Part shown: in pieces, positions 36,039 through 44,998 of the stretch
How positions within the stretch are numbered: the stretch's first letter is position 1
Layout: every line of letters begins with the position of its first letter
From: CAZNDN01 sp964571815
Lineage (GTDB): Bacteria; Fibrobacterota; Chitinivibrionia; Chitinivibrionales; WJKA01
Length of the DNA stretch: 64,000 nucleotides
NCBI GenBank assembly: GCA_964571815.1
Contig: CAZNDN010000001.1
Location: 47,003-111,002, forward strand
Direction: 5' to 3'
The notes under the pieces: model-generated
What the model was told of the DNA's origin: nothing
What the model saw: only the letters and a program-made list of their open reading frames with translations
Database searches by the model: none
Program-made: the position numbers and the translations under genes

Positions 36039-37198
36039 ACCTTCCACTCCCGCCTGCACGTATCGATCAACCTGCGCATCCTGATGTCGTACGTATGATT
36101 TCGCAGGACAGTATCTCTGCCGTTGCGGGCAATTCGGGTTCGCTCCTGCTCATGCGTAAGATAGTATTCGATGAGATCGAGACACTCTTCCGTGGAGGAG
36201 TACTCCACAAGCTCGCGCCCGGGATCCCGGGTCCGGAAGAAACGACTGTTCAACTCCCGTCGCTCGGTAAGCAGGAAGGCGGAGCAGGCCTTGCAGTCGA
36301 ATATTCGGTTGGTGAATGAGGTGCGAATCTGTATGCGGTTGATATTCAGATTCACTCTGGTACTCCTGTAGTAGCGGCAGAGGTTCTCGTAGTAGAGGGC
36401 ATCGGGCGAAACCTGTGCCTTATCGATGAACCGGCCCCAGTAGCCGTCACCGAAGCAGGTGAACCGCGCCCCGTACCTCCGAGCCACGGCAGTCACCAGG
36501 TCCCGCCGGTACAGGTAGCCGATCATCCATGTTGCGATGAACAGAAATCGCTCCGGCGCAACGGCCGCCCTGGTCTCCCACTCTTTCCGGCGACTCTCCA
36601 GCCATGCCGTGAGGTCGGTCCGCGGGTCCGCTTCATACCGTTGCCGTGCTTCATGCAACAGCTCGGCGCACGCCTCCAGACCGGCACGAGCCTCATCGGT
36701 CACCAGGGAGTCCATGAACGCAAGACTCGAGTTACCGACAAAAGCAACGTCGCGTTTCAGGGCGAGCTTGCCGCTGTCATTGAAAACCCCGGGATCGACC
36801 GCAAGAGGCAAAAAATGGGCTCGATATCCGCGCGCTCGAAGCATGGGTACGAAAGTGGCTTCGGAAGCAAAATCGATCCGTCCCCCGGGATCGGGAAACC
36901 GTCTTCCGGCAAACACATGTTCGTAGAACGGATCATCGGTGTACCAATTGGCGATTCGGCATCCTTTCCGGAGGAGGAGGCGGGAAAGCCTGCCCTCCAG
37001 GTCGTAACCGGCATCGTTGACCGAAACGACCAGTGCCGGCAGATGCGGTGAAAGCTGCTCGATGATCCGGCCGGCCGTCGGTGAGGGCGGCGTTTTCGGC
37101 ACTTCGGCGACAACCGTACGCACACCTTCCAGGCGTCTGAGTGCGCGCGGTATTTCCCGGGCAAGAAACGTGTGTGATTTAAGGAAGATGACGTTCAT
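36035..37198 (-). CDS. CgeB-like glycosyltransferase
   Basis: 387 residues, cytosolic. The sequence has the GT-B/GT1 look of CgeB-type (DUF3880-like) proteins: ANWYTDDPFYEHVF in the middle of the N-domain, RDVAFVGNSS at the domain hinge, CFGDGYWGRF, then NLNINRIQIRTSFTNRIFDC and a late glutamate-rich helix (YSSTEECLDLIEYYLTHEQE). CgeB relatives are often encoded with flagellins in bacteria that glycosylate them; here the flagellin follows one gene later. That role is inferred from context. Coupled by a 4-base overlap to rlmN. Start: ATG 37198, no clear ribosome site. Confidence 0.75.
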   Translation of the reverse strand: MNVIFLKSHTFLAREIPRALRRLEGVRTVVAEVPKTPPSPTAGRIIEQLSPHLPALVVSVNDAGYDLEGRLSRLLLRKGCRIANWYTDDPFYEHVFAGRRFPDPGGRIDFASEATFVPMLRARGYRAHFLPLAVDPGVFNDSGKLALKRDVAFVGNSSLAFMDSLVTDEARAGLEACAELLHEARQRYEADPRTDLTAWLESRRKEWETRAAVAPERFLFIATWMIGYLYRRDLVTAVARRYGARFTCFGDGYWGRFIDKAQVSPDALYYENLCRYYRSTRVNLNINRIQIRTSFTNRIFDCKACSAFLLTERRELNSRFFRTRDPGRELVEYSSTEECLDLIEYYLTHEQERTRIARNGRDTVLRNHTYDIRMRRLIDTCRREWKV

Positions 37199-37422
37199 GT
37201 CGGGCGGAAATGCAGTCCTCGGCGGAGGATCGGCTCAGACACGAAGTAAAAAAATGGTACATGGACGAGAGAAGAATACAGGTGATTACTCAGGTACTCA
37301 ACATAGTTCCCGGGCAAAGTCGATGGCTCTTCCCGAGCGGTACAGAATGTCCGGGAGGATGCGTACCTGAATAGCTGCGCGAATGGTCGGAAATCCGGTT
37401 GGAGATACCGGGAAAGAGAAAG

Positions 37423-37506
37423 TGCGGTTGGCCGGACTCGAACCGGCACGGGGGATTCCCCACTACCCCCTCAAAGTAGCGTGTCTACCAGTTCCACCAC
37501 AACCGC
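37423..37506 (-). tRNA. tRNA-Leu (anticodon GAG)
   Basis: 84 bases on the minus strand. Acceptor stem GCGGTTG/CAACCGC, anticodon loop TTGAGGG (anticodon GAG), a long variable arm as expected for leucine, and T-arm GCCGG-TTCGAGT-CCGGC. Discriminator A; CCA is not encoded. It is the last element before the glycosyltransferase gene and lies 15 bases after secG, so it is probably processed from the glycolysis transcript. Confidence 0.93.
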
Positions 37507-37521
37507 ATCTTTCAAAATTCG

Positions 37522-37932
37522 TCACTCCTGCCGCGCATCGGGCTCCGGTGTTTCTTCCTGAGGAAGCGCCTCCATTTCGGCCTCTTCCTCGGGAGCCACG
37601 GGAAGCGGCTCTTCATCGAGTATCGAAGCGGGAGAGTAGTTCTCCTGCTGTTCCGCTCGCTTTTTCAACGCCGAGCTTCCGGCCTCCACGGTGGTGTTGG
37701 AGAGAAAGAGCGACAGAACAATACACAGCAGCATGAAGGCCGATGCGAAGATGGTCGTTCCACGGGTTAGAATGTTGGCGGTATCCTGTGTCCCCAGGAG
37801 CGTGTTGGCTCCGGAAAGACCGCCGCCGATTGCACCTGAGATTCCTCCTCCCTTGTCGGACTGGATCAGGACAAGGAGGCAGAGAATCACGCATACAAAC
37901 ACATAGACAATAAGAACAAGCGCAAAAACCAT
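37522..37932 (-). CDS. secG: Preprotein translocase subunit SecG
   Basis: 136 residues with two membrane helices and the conserved cytoplasmic loop (LIQSDKGGGISGAIGGG, then LGTQDTANILTRGTTIFA), diagnostic for SecG. It assists SecYEG in protein export. The C-terminal ~50 residues are an acidic Glu/Pro-rich tail, longer than in E. coli. The gene follows tpiA by 17 bases, a linkage (gap-pgk-tpiA-secG) conserved in many bacteria. Confidence 0.95.
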   Translation of the reverse strand: MVFALVLIVYVFVCVILCLLVLIQSDKGGGISGAIGGGLSGANTLLGTQDTANILTRGTTIFASAFMLLCIVLSLFLSNTTVEAGSSALKKRAEQQENYSPASILDEEPLPVAPEEEAEMEALPQEETPEPDARQE

Positions 37933-37949
37933 AACAGACTTCTCCCCCG

Positions 37950-38705
37950 CTACCGCGGTGTCACAATTCCCGCAAAATCATCGGCTTTCAGCGATGCCCC
38001 GCCGATAAGTCCCCCGTCGATATCACTCCTGCCAAGCAGTTCCTTCGCATTGCCCGGCTTCATACTTCCTCCATACTGAATCCGAACCGCCTCGGCCGTT
38101 CCCGAATCGTACAGTTCACTCACTACACTACGAATATACTTGTGTGCACCGTTTGCCTGTTCCGGGGTGGCGGTTTCGCCGGTACCGATAGCCCATACCG
38201 GTTCGTATGCAATTGTGCAGGTCAGTAGCTGCCGGGCCGTGACCCCCTCGAAACCGCCCCGAATCTGCCTGCCGAGCACCGTTTCGACCTCATTGGCGCG
38301 CCGCTGCTCGATCGTCTCTCCCACGCACACAATCGGCAGCAGACCCGCCTCGAGGGCGGCCTTGATCTTCTTGTTAACGCTTTCGTCGGTTTCACCGAAG
38401 TATTGTCGCTGTTCGGAGTGGCCGATAATCACGTACTCGACCCCGGCGCTTTTGAGCATCGCGCAACCGATTTTGCCGGTATAGGCTCCCCTGGGCTCCC
38501 AATGTACGTCCTGCGCACCGAGTTTCACCGTGCTCCCGCGAAGTACTTCGGCCACTGAGGTCAGATTCGTGTAGGGAGGACACACGGCGATATCGACGTT
38601 GTCGACGGTGCCGACCTTGTCGACCACCGCCCGGGCCAGTTCCACGGCCTGATCCACGGTCGTATTCATTTTCCAATTACCCGCGATGAACTTTTTTCGT
38701 GGCAT
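37950..38705 (-). CDS. tpiA: Triosephosphate isomerase
   Basis: 251 residues, normal length. NWKMN (substrate Lys), IGHSEQR (catalytic His) and YEPVWAIGTG (catalytic Glu) are present, as is the phosphate-binding loop region YGGSMKPGN. Interconverts dihydroxyacetone phosphate and glyceraldehyde 3-phosphate. It lies between pgk and secG on the same strand. Confidence 0.97.
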   Translation of the reverse strand: MPRKKFIAGNWKMNTTVDQAVELARAVVDKVGTVDNVDIAVCPPYTNLTSVAEVLRGSTVKLGAQDVHWEPRGAYTGKIGCAMLKSAGVEYVIIGHSEQRQYFGETDESVNKKIKAALEAGLLPIVCVGETIEQRRANEVETVLGRQIRGGFEGVTARQLLTCTIAYEPVWAIGTGETATPEQANGAHKYIRSVVSELYDSGTAEAVRIQYGGSMKPGNAKELLGRSDIDGGLIGGASLKADDFAGIVTPR

Positions 38706-38747
38706 ACATTCCTCTTCCTTGTTGAAGTAGCACGTGTCGAGCGGCGT

Positions 38748-39947
38748 CTATTTGCTGGAAAGCGCCGCGATCCCCGGAAGTCTCTTGCCTTCCAGGAACT
38801 CCAGCGATGCTCCGCCTCCGGTGGATACGTGTGTGACCTTGTCCGAGAGGCCGGCGCTGGATATTGCCGAAGCGCTGTCACCGCCCCCGATGATGGTTGT
38901 CGCTCCCTCGGCCGTGCAATCGGCGAGTACCTTCGCGATCTCGAACGTGCCCCTGGCGAAACGTTCTTTTTCGAACACCCCCATGGGGCCGTTCCAGACG
39001 ATTGTTCGGGCGCCGCGCAGTTCTCCGCCGAACAACTCTATGGTTCGGGGTCCGATATCAACCCCCAGAAGGTCCGACGGCATCTCTCCGGCCGTCACCT
39101 CCTTCACCGGCGCATCGTCGGAGATTTCGGCGCAGGCTGCGTAGTCCACCGGAAGCAGCAACCGCTTCCCTTCCTTTTCCGCCTGCCGCAACACATCGGC
39201 GGCCAGATCGAGTTTGTCTTCTTCCAGGAGCGACTTGCCGATTTCCTTGCCCTGAGCCTTCTCGAACGTAAATGCCATTGCTCCGCCGACAATCAAAGAG
39301 TCGACTTTTTCGAGGAGGTTACGTATGACGTCGATTTTGCCGGATATTTTCGCTCCGCCAAGCACGGCAACAAACGGCCTTTCGGGGTTCTCAAGCGCCT
39401 TGCCGAGATAGTCAAGCTCCTTTTTCATCAGGTAGCCCGCCGCGCAACGCGCCACATGACGCGTCACTCCTTCGGTGGAAGCGTGTGCCCGATGTGCCGT
39501 TCCGAAGGCATCGTTGACGTAAATATCGGCAATCTCCGCAAGCCTGCCCGCGAAGGTGGGGTCGTTGTCGGTTTCTTCCTTGTAGAAGCGGAGGTTTTCC
39601 AGCAAAAGAACGCCGCCTTCGGCCAGCTCCTCGACTGCTTTCGCAACCTTTTCTCCGACACAATCCTCGACAAAGGAGACCGGCGCCGCGAGACGTTTCT
39701 TCAGCTCCTCGGCCACGGGAGAGAGGCTGAACCGCGGTTTGCGCTCGCCCTTCGGGCGACCCAGGTGTGACATCAGGATCACTTTCGCCTTGTGTCCCAC
39801 GAGATACTCGATCGTGGGCAGCGAGGCGACAATCCGCTTGTCGTTGGTTATCCGGCCCTGTTCGTCCAGCGGGACGTTGAAATCAACTCGAACCAGGACG
39901 CGCTTGCCGGTGACTTCGATATCTTCGATGAATAGCGTATCGCTCAT
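38748..39947 (-). CDS. pgk: Phosphoglycerate kinase
   Basis: 399 residues, normal length. RVDFNVPLD at the N-terminus, MSHLGRPKGE, ENLRFYKEE and the nucleotide-binding GGAKISGKIDV and IIGGGDSASAI segments are all characteristic. Makes ATP and 3-phosphoglycerate from 1,3-bisphosphoglycerate. It follows gap after a spacer that contains a strong hairpin without a T-tract, and precedes tpiA by 42 bases. Confidence 0.97.
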   Translation of the reverse strand: MSDTLFIEDIEVTGKRVLVRVDFNVPLDEQGRITNDKRIVASLPTIEYLVGHKAKVILMSHLGRPKGERKPRFSLSPVAEELKKRLAAPVSFVEDCVGEKVAKAVEELAEGGVLLLENLRFYKEETDNDPTFAGRLAEIADIYVNDAFGTAHRAHASTEGVTRHVARCAAGYLMKKELDYLGKALENPERPFVAVLGGAKISGKIDVIRNLLEKVDSLIVGGAMAFTFEKAQGKEIGKSLLEEDKLDLAADVLRQAEKEGKRLLLPVDYAACAEISDDAPVKEVTAGEMPSDLLGVDIGPRTIELFGGELRGARTIVWNGPMGVFEKERFARGTFEIAKVLADCTAEGATTIIGGGDSASAISSAGLSDKVTHVSTGGGASLEFLEGKRLPGIAALSSK

Positions 39948-39975
39948 AGCTCCTGCCTTATCTTCCGGGAACGAT

Positions 39976-40001
39976 CGGGGACCGCGTGTTCGCGGTCCCC
40001 G
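39976..40001 (-). promoter_or_regulatory. Strong hairpin between gap and pgk without U-tract
   Basis: An 11-bp perfect GC-rich stem (39976-39986 with 39991-40001) and a 4-base loop. Neither strand has a run of T afterwards, so it is more likely an RNA-stabilising or processing hairpin that sets gap above pgk levels than a full terminator. Confidence 0.5.
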
Positions 40002-40019
40002 GTTTGGCCGTCAACAACC

Positions 40020-41024
40020 TTACTTCGCCATGAGGCGGAAGAGGTCGATACACCGATTTGAATATCCCCACTCGTTGTCGTACCACGACAGCACCTTGAC
40101 CATGTTGTTGTCCATGACCAGCGTTGAGCCGCCGTCAATGATCGCCGAGGCGGGATGATGAATGATATCGGAGGAGACCAGCGGCTCTTCCGAGTATTCC
40201 ATGATCCCTTTCAGCGCGCCTTCGGCCGCGGTTTTCAGTGCCTGGTTCACCTCTTCGACGGTCACCTTCTTCTTGAGGGTCGCGACAAAATCGGTCACTG
40301 AACCGGTCGGGGTCGGCACGCGGATAGCGATCCCGTTGAGCAGGCCGTTGAGTTCGGGGATTACCTTGCCCACGGCACGGGCTGCGCCGGTTGTTGTCGG
40401 AATAATGTTGAAACAGCCGGAGCGGGCACGCCGTGGATCCTTGTGTACCTGGTCCAGCACTCGCTGGTCGTTGGTCACCGAGTGAATGGTGGTCATGACG
40501 CCGCGCTCCACTCCGAACGAATCGTGCAGCACCTTGACCATGGGCGCGAGGCTGTTGGTTGTGCACGATGCATTGGAGACGAACCGGCAGTCGGCATCGA
40601 GTGTGTCGTGGTTGACGCCGTACACGATGATCTTGATCTCGCCGCTTTTGTCCTTGGGCGGTACGCTGAGAAGTACTTTCTTCGCACCGGCCGCGACATG
40701 CTTTTGCAGCAGCTCGGCCGTGGCAAAGATACCGGTGGATTCGAGGACCATTTCGGCGCCGTACTGTTTCCACGGGATCTCCGCCGGGTCCTTGATTGCC
40801 GTGACCGGGATTTCCATGTTGTTGAACGACACGGAAGTGTCGGAAGCCTGTACGGTCCCGTTGAATTTACCCTGCGTCGTGTCGTACTTCATGGCGTGAG
40901 CGATCTGAGCCGGCGTCATGAGATCGTTGATCCCCACAATCTCGATATCACCTTCCTCCAGAGCGGCCCGTGCCACCAGCTTGCCGATTCGTCCGAAGCC
41001 GTTGATTCCAATCTTGAGACCCAT
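40020..41024 (-). CDS. gap: Glyceraldehyde-3-phosphate dehydrogenase, type I
   Basis: 334 residues. GINGFGRIGKLVARA is the NAD-binding loop, SNASCTTNSLAPM holds the catalytic cysteine, and TGAARAVGKVIPELNG and SWYDNEWGYSNR complete the family signature. Oxidises and phosphorylates glyceraldehyde 3-phosphate. The start at 41024 has a strong GGAGGG ribosome site; the frame from 41099 adds non-conserved residues. First gene of gap-pgk-tpiA-secG, divergent from kdsA. Confidence 0.97.
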   Translation of the reverse strand: MGLKIGINGFGRIGKLVARAALEEGDIEIVGINDLMTPAQIAHAMKYDTTQGKFNGTVQASDTSVSFNNMEIPVTAIKDPAEIPWKQYGAEMVLESTGIFATAELLQKHVAAGAKKVLLSVPPKDKSGEIKIIVYGVNHDTLDADCRFVSNASCTTNSLAPMVKVLHDSFGVERGVMTTIHSVTNDQRVLDQVHKDPRRARSGCFNIIPTTTGAARAVGKVIPELNGLLNGIAIRVPTPTGSVTDFVATLKKKVTVEEVNQALKTAAEGALKGIMEYSEEPLVSSDIIHHPASAIIDGGSTLVMDNNMVKVLSWYDNEWGYSNRCIDLFRLMAK

Positions 41025-41231
41025 AGTTACCCTCCGATGTTGAATGTTAGGAACGATGAAGTTTTGTGATCCTGCCGCCTCGGGCGCGCAGGAATACATA
41101 TTTTGTGTCGGCGCGGTCGAGGCCTCCGATCGCGCGGTACGAGCACTCGCCGCATATCCACGAAAGCTATCAAATATACTTCCACCACGGCCGGTCAGTC
41201 AAGACGTCGTGGGGGGGGGAAGGAGGGTTTC

Positions 41232-42053
41232 ATGGTGAAGCCGACCTGTTCGGGGAGGATGTCGGAGGATGCAATTGCCGGTCCTCAGCCGTTGTTCATT
41301 GCCGGTCCCTGTGTGATCGAGAGCGAGGCGTTGTGCCTGGAGACGGCACGTCGGCTTGCGAACCTGGCCCGGAGCAACGAGATCAGGATCATTTTCAAAG
41401 CCTCTTTCGACAAGGCAAACCGCACTTCGGCACGCTCCTTCAGGGGAGTGGGAATGGACGAAGGCCTCGAGATTCTTCGGAAGGTGAAGGAAGAAAGCGG
41501 GCTGGAGATTACCACCGACATCCATACACCCGAACAGGCGGAAAGGGTAGGACGTGTTGTGGACGTGATCCAGATACCGGCTTTTCTTTGCCGCCAGACC
41601 GACCTGCTGGCCGCGGCCGGAGAGACCGGGAAGACGGTGAATATCAAGAAAGGACAGTTCATGTCTCCCGGGGAGATGCGTTATGCGGTCGAGAAGGTCG
41701 ACGGGCCCGTGTGGATTACCGAGCGCGGGACGTTTTTTGGCTACACCAGGCTGGTGGTTGATTTTGCCGGTATGGTAGAGATGCGCCGACAGGGGCTGAC
41801 GGTGATTTTCGATGCGACGCACAGTGTGCAGCGACCGGGCGCCGGCGAGGGTGTGAGCACCGGCGTGCGGGAGGCCGCCGTGCCCCTTGCACGGGCGGCC
41901 CTGGCGGTGAAAGTCGACGGTTTGTTCATGGAAGTGCATCCCAATCCGGATGAAGCTTTGTGTGACGGGCCCAACAGCTTGTCGATGACGGAGTTCGAGC
42001 GGGAAGTCCCCCGGCTTCTGCGCATGTCCAGCGTGGTTCGGGAAAGCGACTAG
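41232..42053 (+). CDS. kdsA: 3-deoxy-8-phosphooctulonate (KDO-8-P) synthase, metal-dependent type
   Basis: 273 residues. Makes KDO-8-P from arabinose 5-phosphate and PEP for LPS inner core, so the cell should have LPS. KASFDKANRTSARSFRG and IQIPAFLCRQTDLL are diagnostic. IAGPCVIES places Cys27 where metal-dependent (Aquifex-type) enzymes have their metal ligand; E. coli-type enzymes have Asn. The start at 41232 sits behind AAGGAGGG; the frame from 41103 is spurious. tadA follows 17 bases after its stop. Confidence 0.95.
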   Translation: MVKPTCSGRMSEDAIAGPQPLFIAGPCVIESEALCLETARRLANLARSNEIRIIFKASFDKANRTSARSFRGVGMDEGLEILRKVKEESGLEITTDIHTPEQAERVGRVVDVIQIPAFLCRQTDLLAAAGETGKTVNIKKGQFMSPGEMRYAVEKVDGPVWITERGTFFGYTRLVVDFAGMVEMRRQGLTVIFDATHSVQRPGAGEGVSTGVREAAVPLARAALAVKVDGLFMEVHPNPDEALCDGPNSLSMTEFEREVPRLLRMSSVVRESD

Positions 42054-42070
42054 CCCGAGGTCGTATTCGC

Positions 42071-42529
42071 ATGAACGATCTTCATTTCATGAACCAGGCC
42101 TATCAGGAGGCGCTCAAGGCGCTGGACGAAGGGGAGGTGCCGGTGGGGGCGGTGGTCGTTCGCAACGGGGCGGTTATCGGCCGGGGGCACAATCGATGTG
42201 AACATCTGGTCGATGCGACGGCTCATGCCGAGATCATCGCGCTGGGCGCGGCTTCGCAGACCGCCGGCACGTGGCGGCTGGTGGACTGCACGATGTACGT
42301 CACGTTGGAGCCGTGTCTTATGTGTCTCGGTGCTTTGCTTCAGGCCCGGCTTCAGGCCCTCGTGTACGCATCGGCCGACCCCCGATGCGGTGCGATTGAG
42401 TCATTCTTCTACGGTCAGGAAGCCCAAAGGGCATATCGGCGCTTCCCGCGGGTTGCCTCCGGTATCATGGAGGATCGGTGCTCCGAGCTTTTGAAGTCCT
42501 TTTTTGCCCGCCGGCGAAACGAGCGCTAA
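42071..42529 (+). CDS. tadA: tRNA-specific adenosine deaminase (A34 of tRNA-Arg)
   Basis: 152 residues. The zinc deaminase signature is complete: H52-A-E54 and PCLMC with C82 and C85. Converts A34 to inosine in tRNA-Arg(ACG). Length and motif spacing fit TadA better than other cytidine-deaminase-like enzymes. It follows kdsA directly. The TAA stop codon is part of the -35 box of the flagellin 2 promoter. Confidence 0.93.
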   Translation: MNDLHFMNQAYQEALKALDEGEVPVGAVVVRNGAVIGRGHNRCEHLVDATAHAEIIALGAASQTAGTWRLVDCTMYVTLEPCLMCLGALLQARLQALVYASADPRCGAIESFFYGQEAQRAYRRFPRVASGIMEDRCSELLKSFFARRRNER

Positions 42530-42553
42530 AGTTCCGTCGATTTGTTCCGATAT
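42527..42553 (+). promoter_or_regulatory. Sigma-28 promoter of flagellin 2
   Basis: TAAAGTTC, 11 bases, TCCGATAT: an excellent match to TAAAGTTT-N11-GCCGATAA. TAA is the tadA stop codon. The start of the transcript near 42560 gives a leader of about 160 bases, which contains CCGAAAGGAG as does the flagellin 1 leader. Confidence 0.85.
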
Positions 42554-42719
42554 ACTAGTCAGGGAAAGTGTGACCGCGGGGAGGAGAAACGGCAATTTCT
42601 CTCATACCTCCCTGCACGGACTTCAAACCGAAAGGAGATGGACGGCACACGCATTTCAGAGAAGCCGGATTAACATGGATCGTTAATCACCGAATTTTCG
42701 GACAACAGGGAGGTTCCGA

Positions 42720-43577
42720 ATGCGAATCAATCACAACATTCCATCCATGGTCACCCAGGGCGCGTTGTTCAAAACGAACAGGAGCCTGGGCAAATCACTC
42801 GAAAGATTGTCCACGGGGCTGCGAATCAACCGGGCCAGCGACGATGCCGCCGGACTCGGCGTCTCCGAAAACCTTCGCACGCAGGTCCGGGGGGTGGCAC
42901 AGGCGCAGCGCAATGCGCAGGACGGTATTGCGGCGCTGCAGATTGCCGAAGGCTCCGCGAACGAGATCTCTTCACTCCTCCAGAGAATGCGGGAGCTGGC
43001 TATTCAGTCGGCCAACGACACCCTTACCAGCACGGAGCGGGGGTACACGGAACAGGAATTTACGAACCTGCGTTCCGAAATCGACCGTATCGCCGCCGTC
43101 ACCAACTACAACGATATGGACCTGGTGTCGGATACGGCCGACCGGTTCGGATGGTCCACGGGGGCCAACGACGGCTCGGTGTTGTGGGTTGATGCCAACA
43201 ACACGGTGGGTACCGACAGTATCACCGTCTCAATCGACACCCTGACCGCAACGGCTCTGGGGATCGACAGTGAGACGATCTCCGAGCAGGCCGACGCCGT
43301 TTCGGCGGTAAGCGTGCTGGACGAAGCGATCGGGAGTGTCAACACGATGCGCTCCGATGTTGGTGCGTATGTCAACCGGCTCGAACACGCCATGAACAAC
43401 CTTACCGTGGCGGAAACCAATCAGGCCTCGGCGGAGTCGATGATCAGGGACGTGGATTTCGCGACCGAAACGACTAATTTCACGCGGAACCAGATCCTTT
43501 CACAGTCGGCCATGTCCATGCTTTCGCAGGCCAATATGATTCCATCGAGCGTATTGACACTGGTAGGCGGCGGCTGA
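42720..43577 (+). CDS. fliC: Flagellin 2
   Basis: 285 residues, paralogue of flagellin 1, the same short D0/D1 form. N-terminal RINHNIPSMVTQGALFKTNR and RASDDAAGLGVSENLRTQVR, C-terminal RDVDFATETTNFTRNQILSQ. Differences from flagellin 1 concentrate in residues ~165-215, the exposed part. GGGAGG lies before the start. With its own sigma-28 promoter and terminator it is a single-gene unit, so the filament may be made of two subunits whose ratio is set by promoter spacing (15 versus 16 bases). Confidence 0.96.
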   Translation: MRINHNIPSMVTQGALFKTNRSLGKSLERLSTGLRINRASDDAAGLGVSENLRTQVRGVAQAQRNAQDGIAALQIAEGSANEISSLLQRMRELAIQSANDTLTSTERGYTEQEFTNLRSEIDRIAAVTNYNDMDLVSDTADRFGWSTGANDGSVLWVDANNTVGTDSITVSIDTLTATALGIDSETISEQADAVSAVSVLDEAIGSVNTMRSDVGAYVNRLEHAMNNLTVAETNQASAESMIRDVDFATETTNFTRNQILSQSAMSMLSQANMIPSSVLTLVGGG

Positions 43578-43602
43578 GGATAGTACCGGGGGAGCGTGCG
43601 GC

Positions 43603-43646
43603 CGACAGCGGGCGGGACCGGGTGGTTCCGCCCGCTGTCGCTTTTG
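43603..43646 (+). terminator. Rho-independent terminator of flagellin gene 2
   Basis: A 13-bp perfect stem (43603-43615 with 43628-43640), 12-base loop, followed by CTTTTG. Confidence 0.85.
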
Positions 43647-43720
43647 TACCGTGCGGGGGCGTCTGTCCGGCCGGCACGTATTTTCTCTGTTGATCATCAC
43701 CTTTTCTCCGCACGGCGTCA

Positions 43721-44998
43721 ATGAATCGTTGGACTGAAGAACTCGCGAGAACACACATCCACGCATTCCCTTCGCTTTCGCCGGCGCAGGGGCGCACGCT
43801 GCTTGCGCGGCTTGATAAGCGGTTCCCTCCCGAGGAATACTTCCGACAGGTACGTCTGCGGAGCTCGGCGCTTGCCAACCGGAATCGGAACAGGGAAACG
43901 CTCCGTGACGCTCGCCTGTTATTTCCGCCTTTCGGACCTGTCGCGGCCGGCGCAAAAGCTTCAAAGGGCTCGCTTCAAGGATGCGCGGTGTTGCTTACGG
44001 CGGGGGGAGAGGGAGAGCGGTTGCGGGAAAGTCTCCGCCGCGATGGGTATCCGCCGGAGCGGCTCGACGGGATCACCAAGCCGACATTTCCCCTTGGAGG
44101 CTCGTTCGGGGAGTTGGGCTCACTGCACGTCAATCTTTGCCTGATCGCCTCGCTGTGTGGTGAAACGGGGGTGGATATCCCGGTAATAATCAGCACCGGA
44201 CCCGAGGGCTCGATTACGGATCGGGTGGTTCCCCGCGTGCCGGATGAGTATCCGGGGTGTCGTCCGAAGCACCTGCGGATTGTCGCACAGGAGGCCAGGC
44301 TGCACCTGAGCGTGGACGAGAAGATCGTCTGGATTCTTCGTGACGGTGAGCCCGAGCCTGTCGTGAACCCCGACGAGACGGGTGGTCCCTTGAGCGCACT
44401 GGCTCGGGGCGGGCCCGGCGGAGAGCCGCCCGTGCTTTCGTGGCTGAAGGACCTGGGGTGCCGGCGTCTCCTGGTACTCCAGGCAACCGCAATCTACGAT
44501 CCGCGCCTGCTTCCGGCCATGGCCTCATTTTCTCCCGCCTCCGACTGCGTAGGCGTGGGGATCCTCAGGCGTGAGTTTCCTCCCGACGATCCGTTCGGAA
44601 CCTATGTGGTAGTTGCCCGGGAGGGTGAGCCCTCGCGACTGGTGATTCTGGAGCAGGAAGCGCGCGACGATCGGGTGCGGGCACTGCGGGAATCTCACGA
44701 CGGGTGGCACCTTCCTTTCAACACGGGCTTCTACGCGCTCGATCCGGATGTTCTCGATTCGCACGTGCTTCCCGACTATGCGACGCCTCCCAAGGTGGTA
44801 GGTCCCGGCCTGCCCCGGTCTCCCAAAATCGGCTATGCGGCAACCGACATTGTCACCTTTGCCCGGTCGCCGGCCGTTCTGGCCGCGGACCCGAACCTGT
44901 TTGCGGTGATCAAGAACGCCGAAGATATCACGCGGCTGGCCCGGCGCGGAGAGGAGATGGGTCTGGATCGTATGTGCCGGGCCGTGCTCGCCCGTTAG
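43721..44998 (+). CDS. UDP-sugar pyrophosphorylase-like nucleotidyltransferase
   Basis: 425 residues, cytosolic. The nucleotide loop is LLTAGGEGERLRESL followed by ITKPTFPLGG, similar to the GGxGTRLG...KP loop of the UDPGP/UAP1 family. LVLQATAIYDP, FNTGFYALDPD and VIKNAEDI fit later conserved blocks of that family. The N-terminal ~80 residues are helical, as in the eukaryotic-type enzymes. It probably couples UTP to a sugar 1-phosphate; the sugar is unknown. No ribosome site precedes the ATG. Its place after flagellin 2 allows a role in flagellin glycosylation, inferred only. Confidence 0.65.
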   Translation: MNRWTEELARTHIHAFPSLSPAQGRTLLARLDKRFPPEEYFRQVRLRSSALANRNRNRETLRDARLLFPPFGPVAAGAKASKGSLQGCAVLLTAGGEGERLRESLRRDGYPPERLDGITKPTFPLGGSFGELGSLHVNLCLIASLCGETGVDIPVIISTGPEGSITDRVVPRVPDEYPGCRPKHLRIVAQEARLHLSVDEKIVWILRDGEPEPVVNPDETGGPLSALARGGPGGEPPVLSWLKDLGCRRLLVLQATAIYDPRLLPAMASFSPASDCVGVGILRREFPPDDPFGTYVVVAREGEPSRLVILEQEARDDRVRALRESHDGWHLPFNTGFYALDPDVLDSHVLPDYATPPKVVGPGLPRSPKIGYAATDIVTFARSPAVLAADPNLFAVIKNAEDITRLARRGEEMGLDRMCRAVLAR

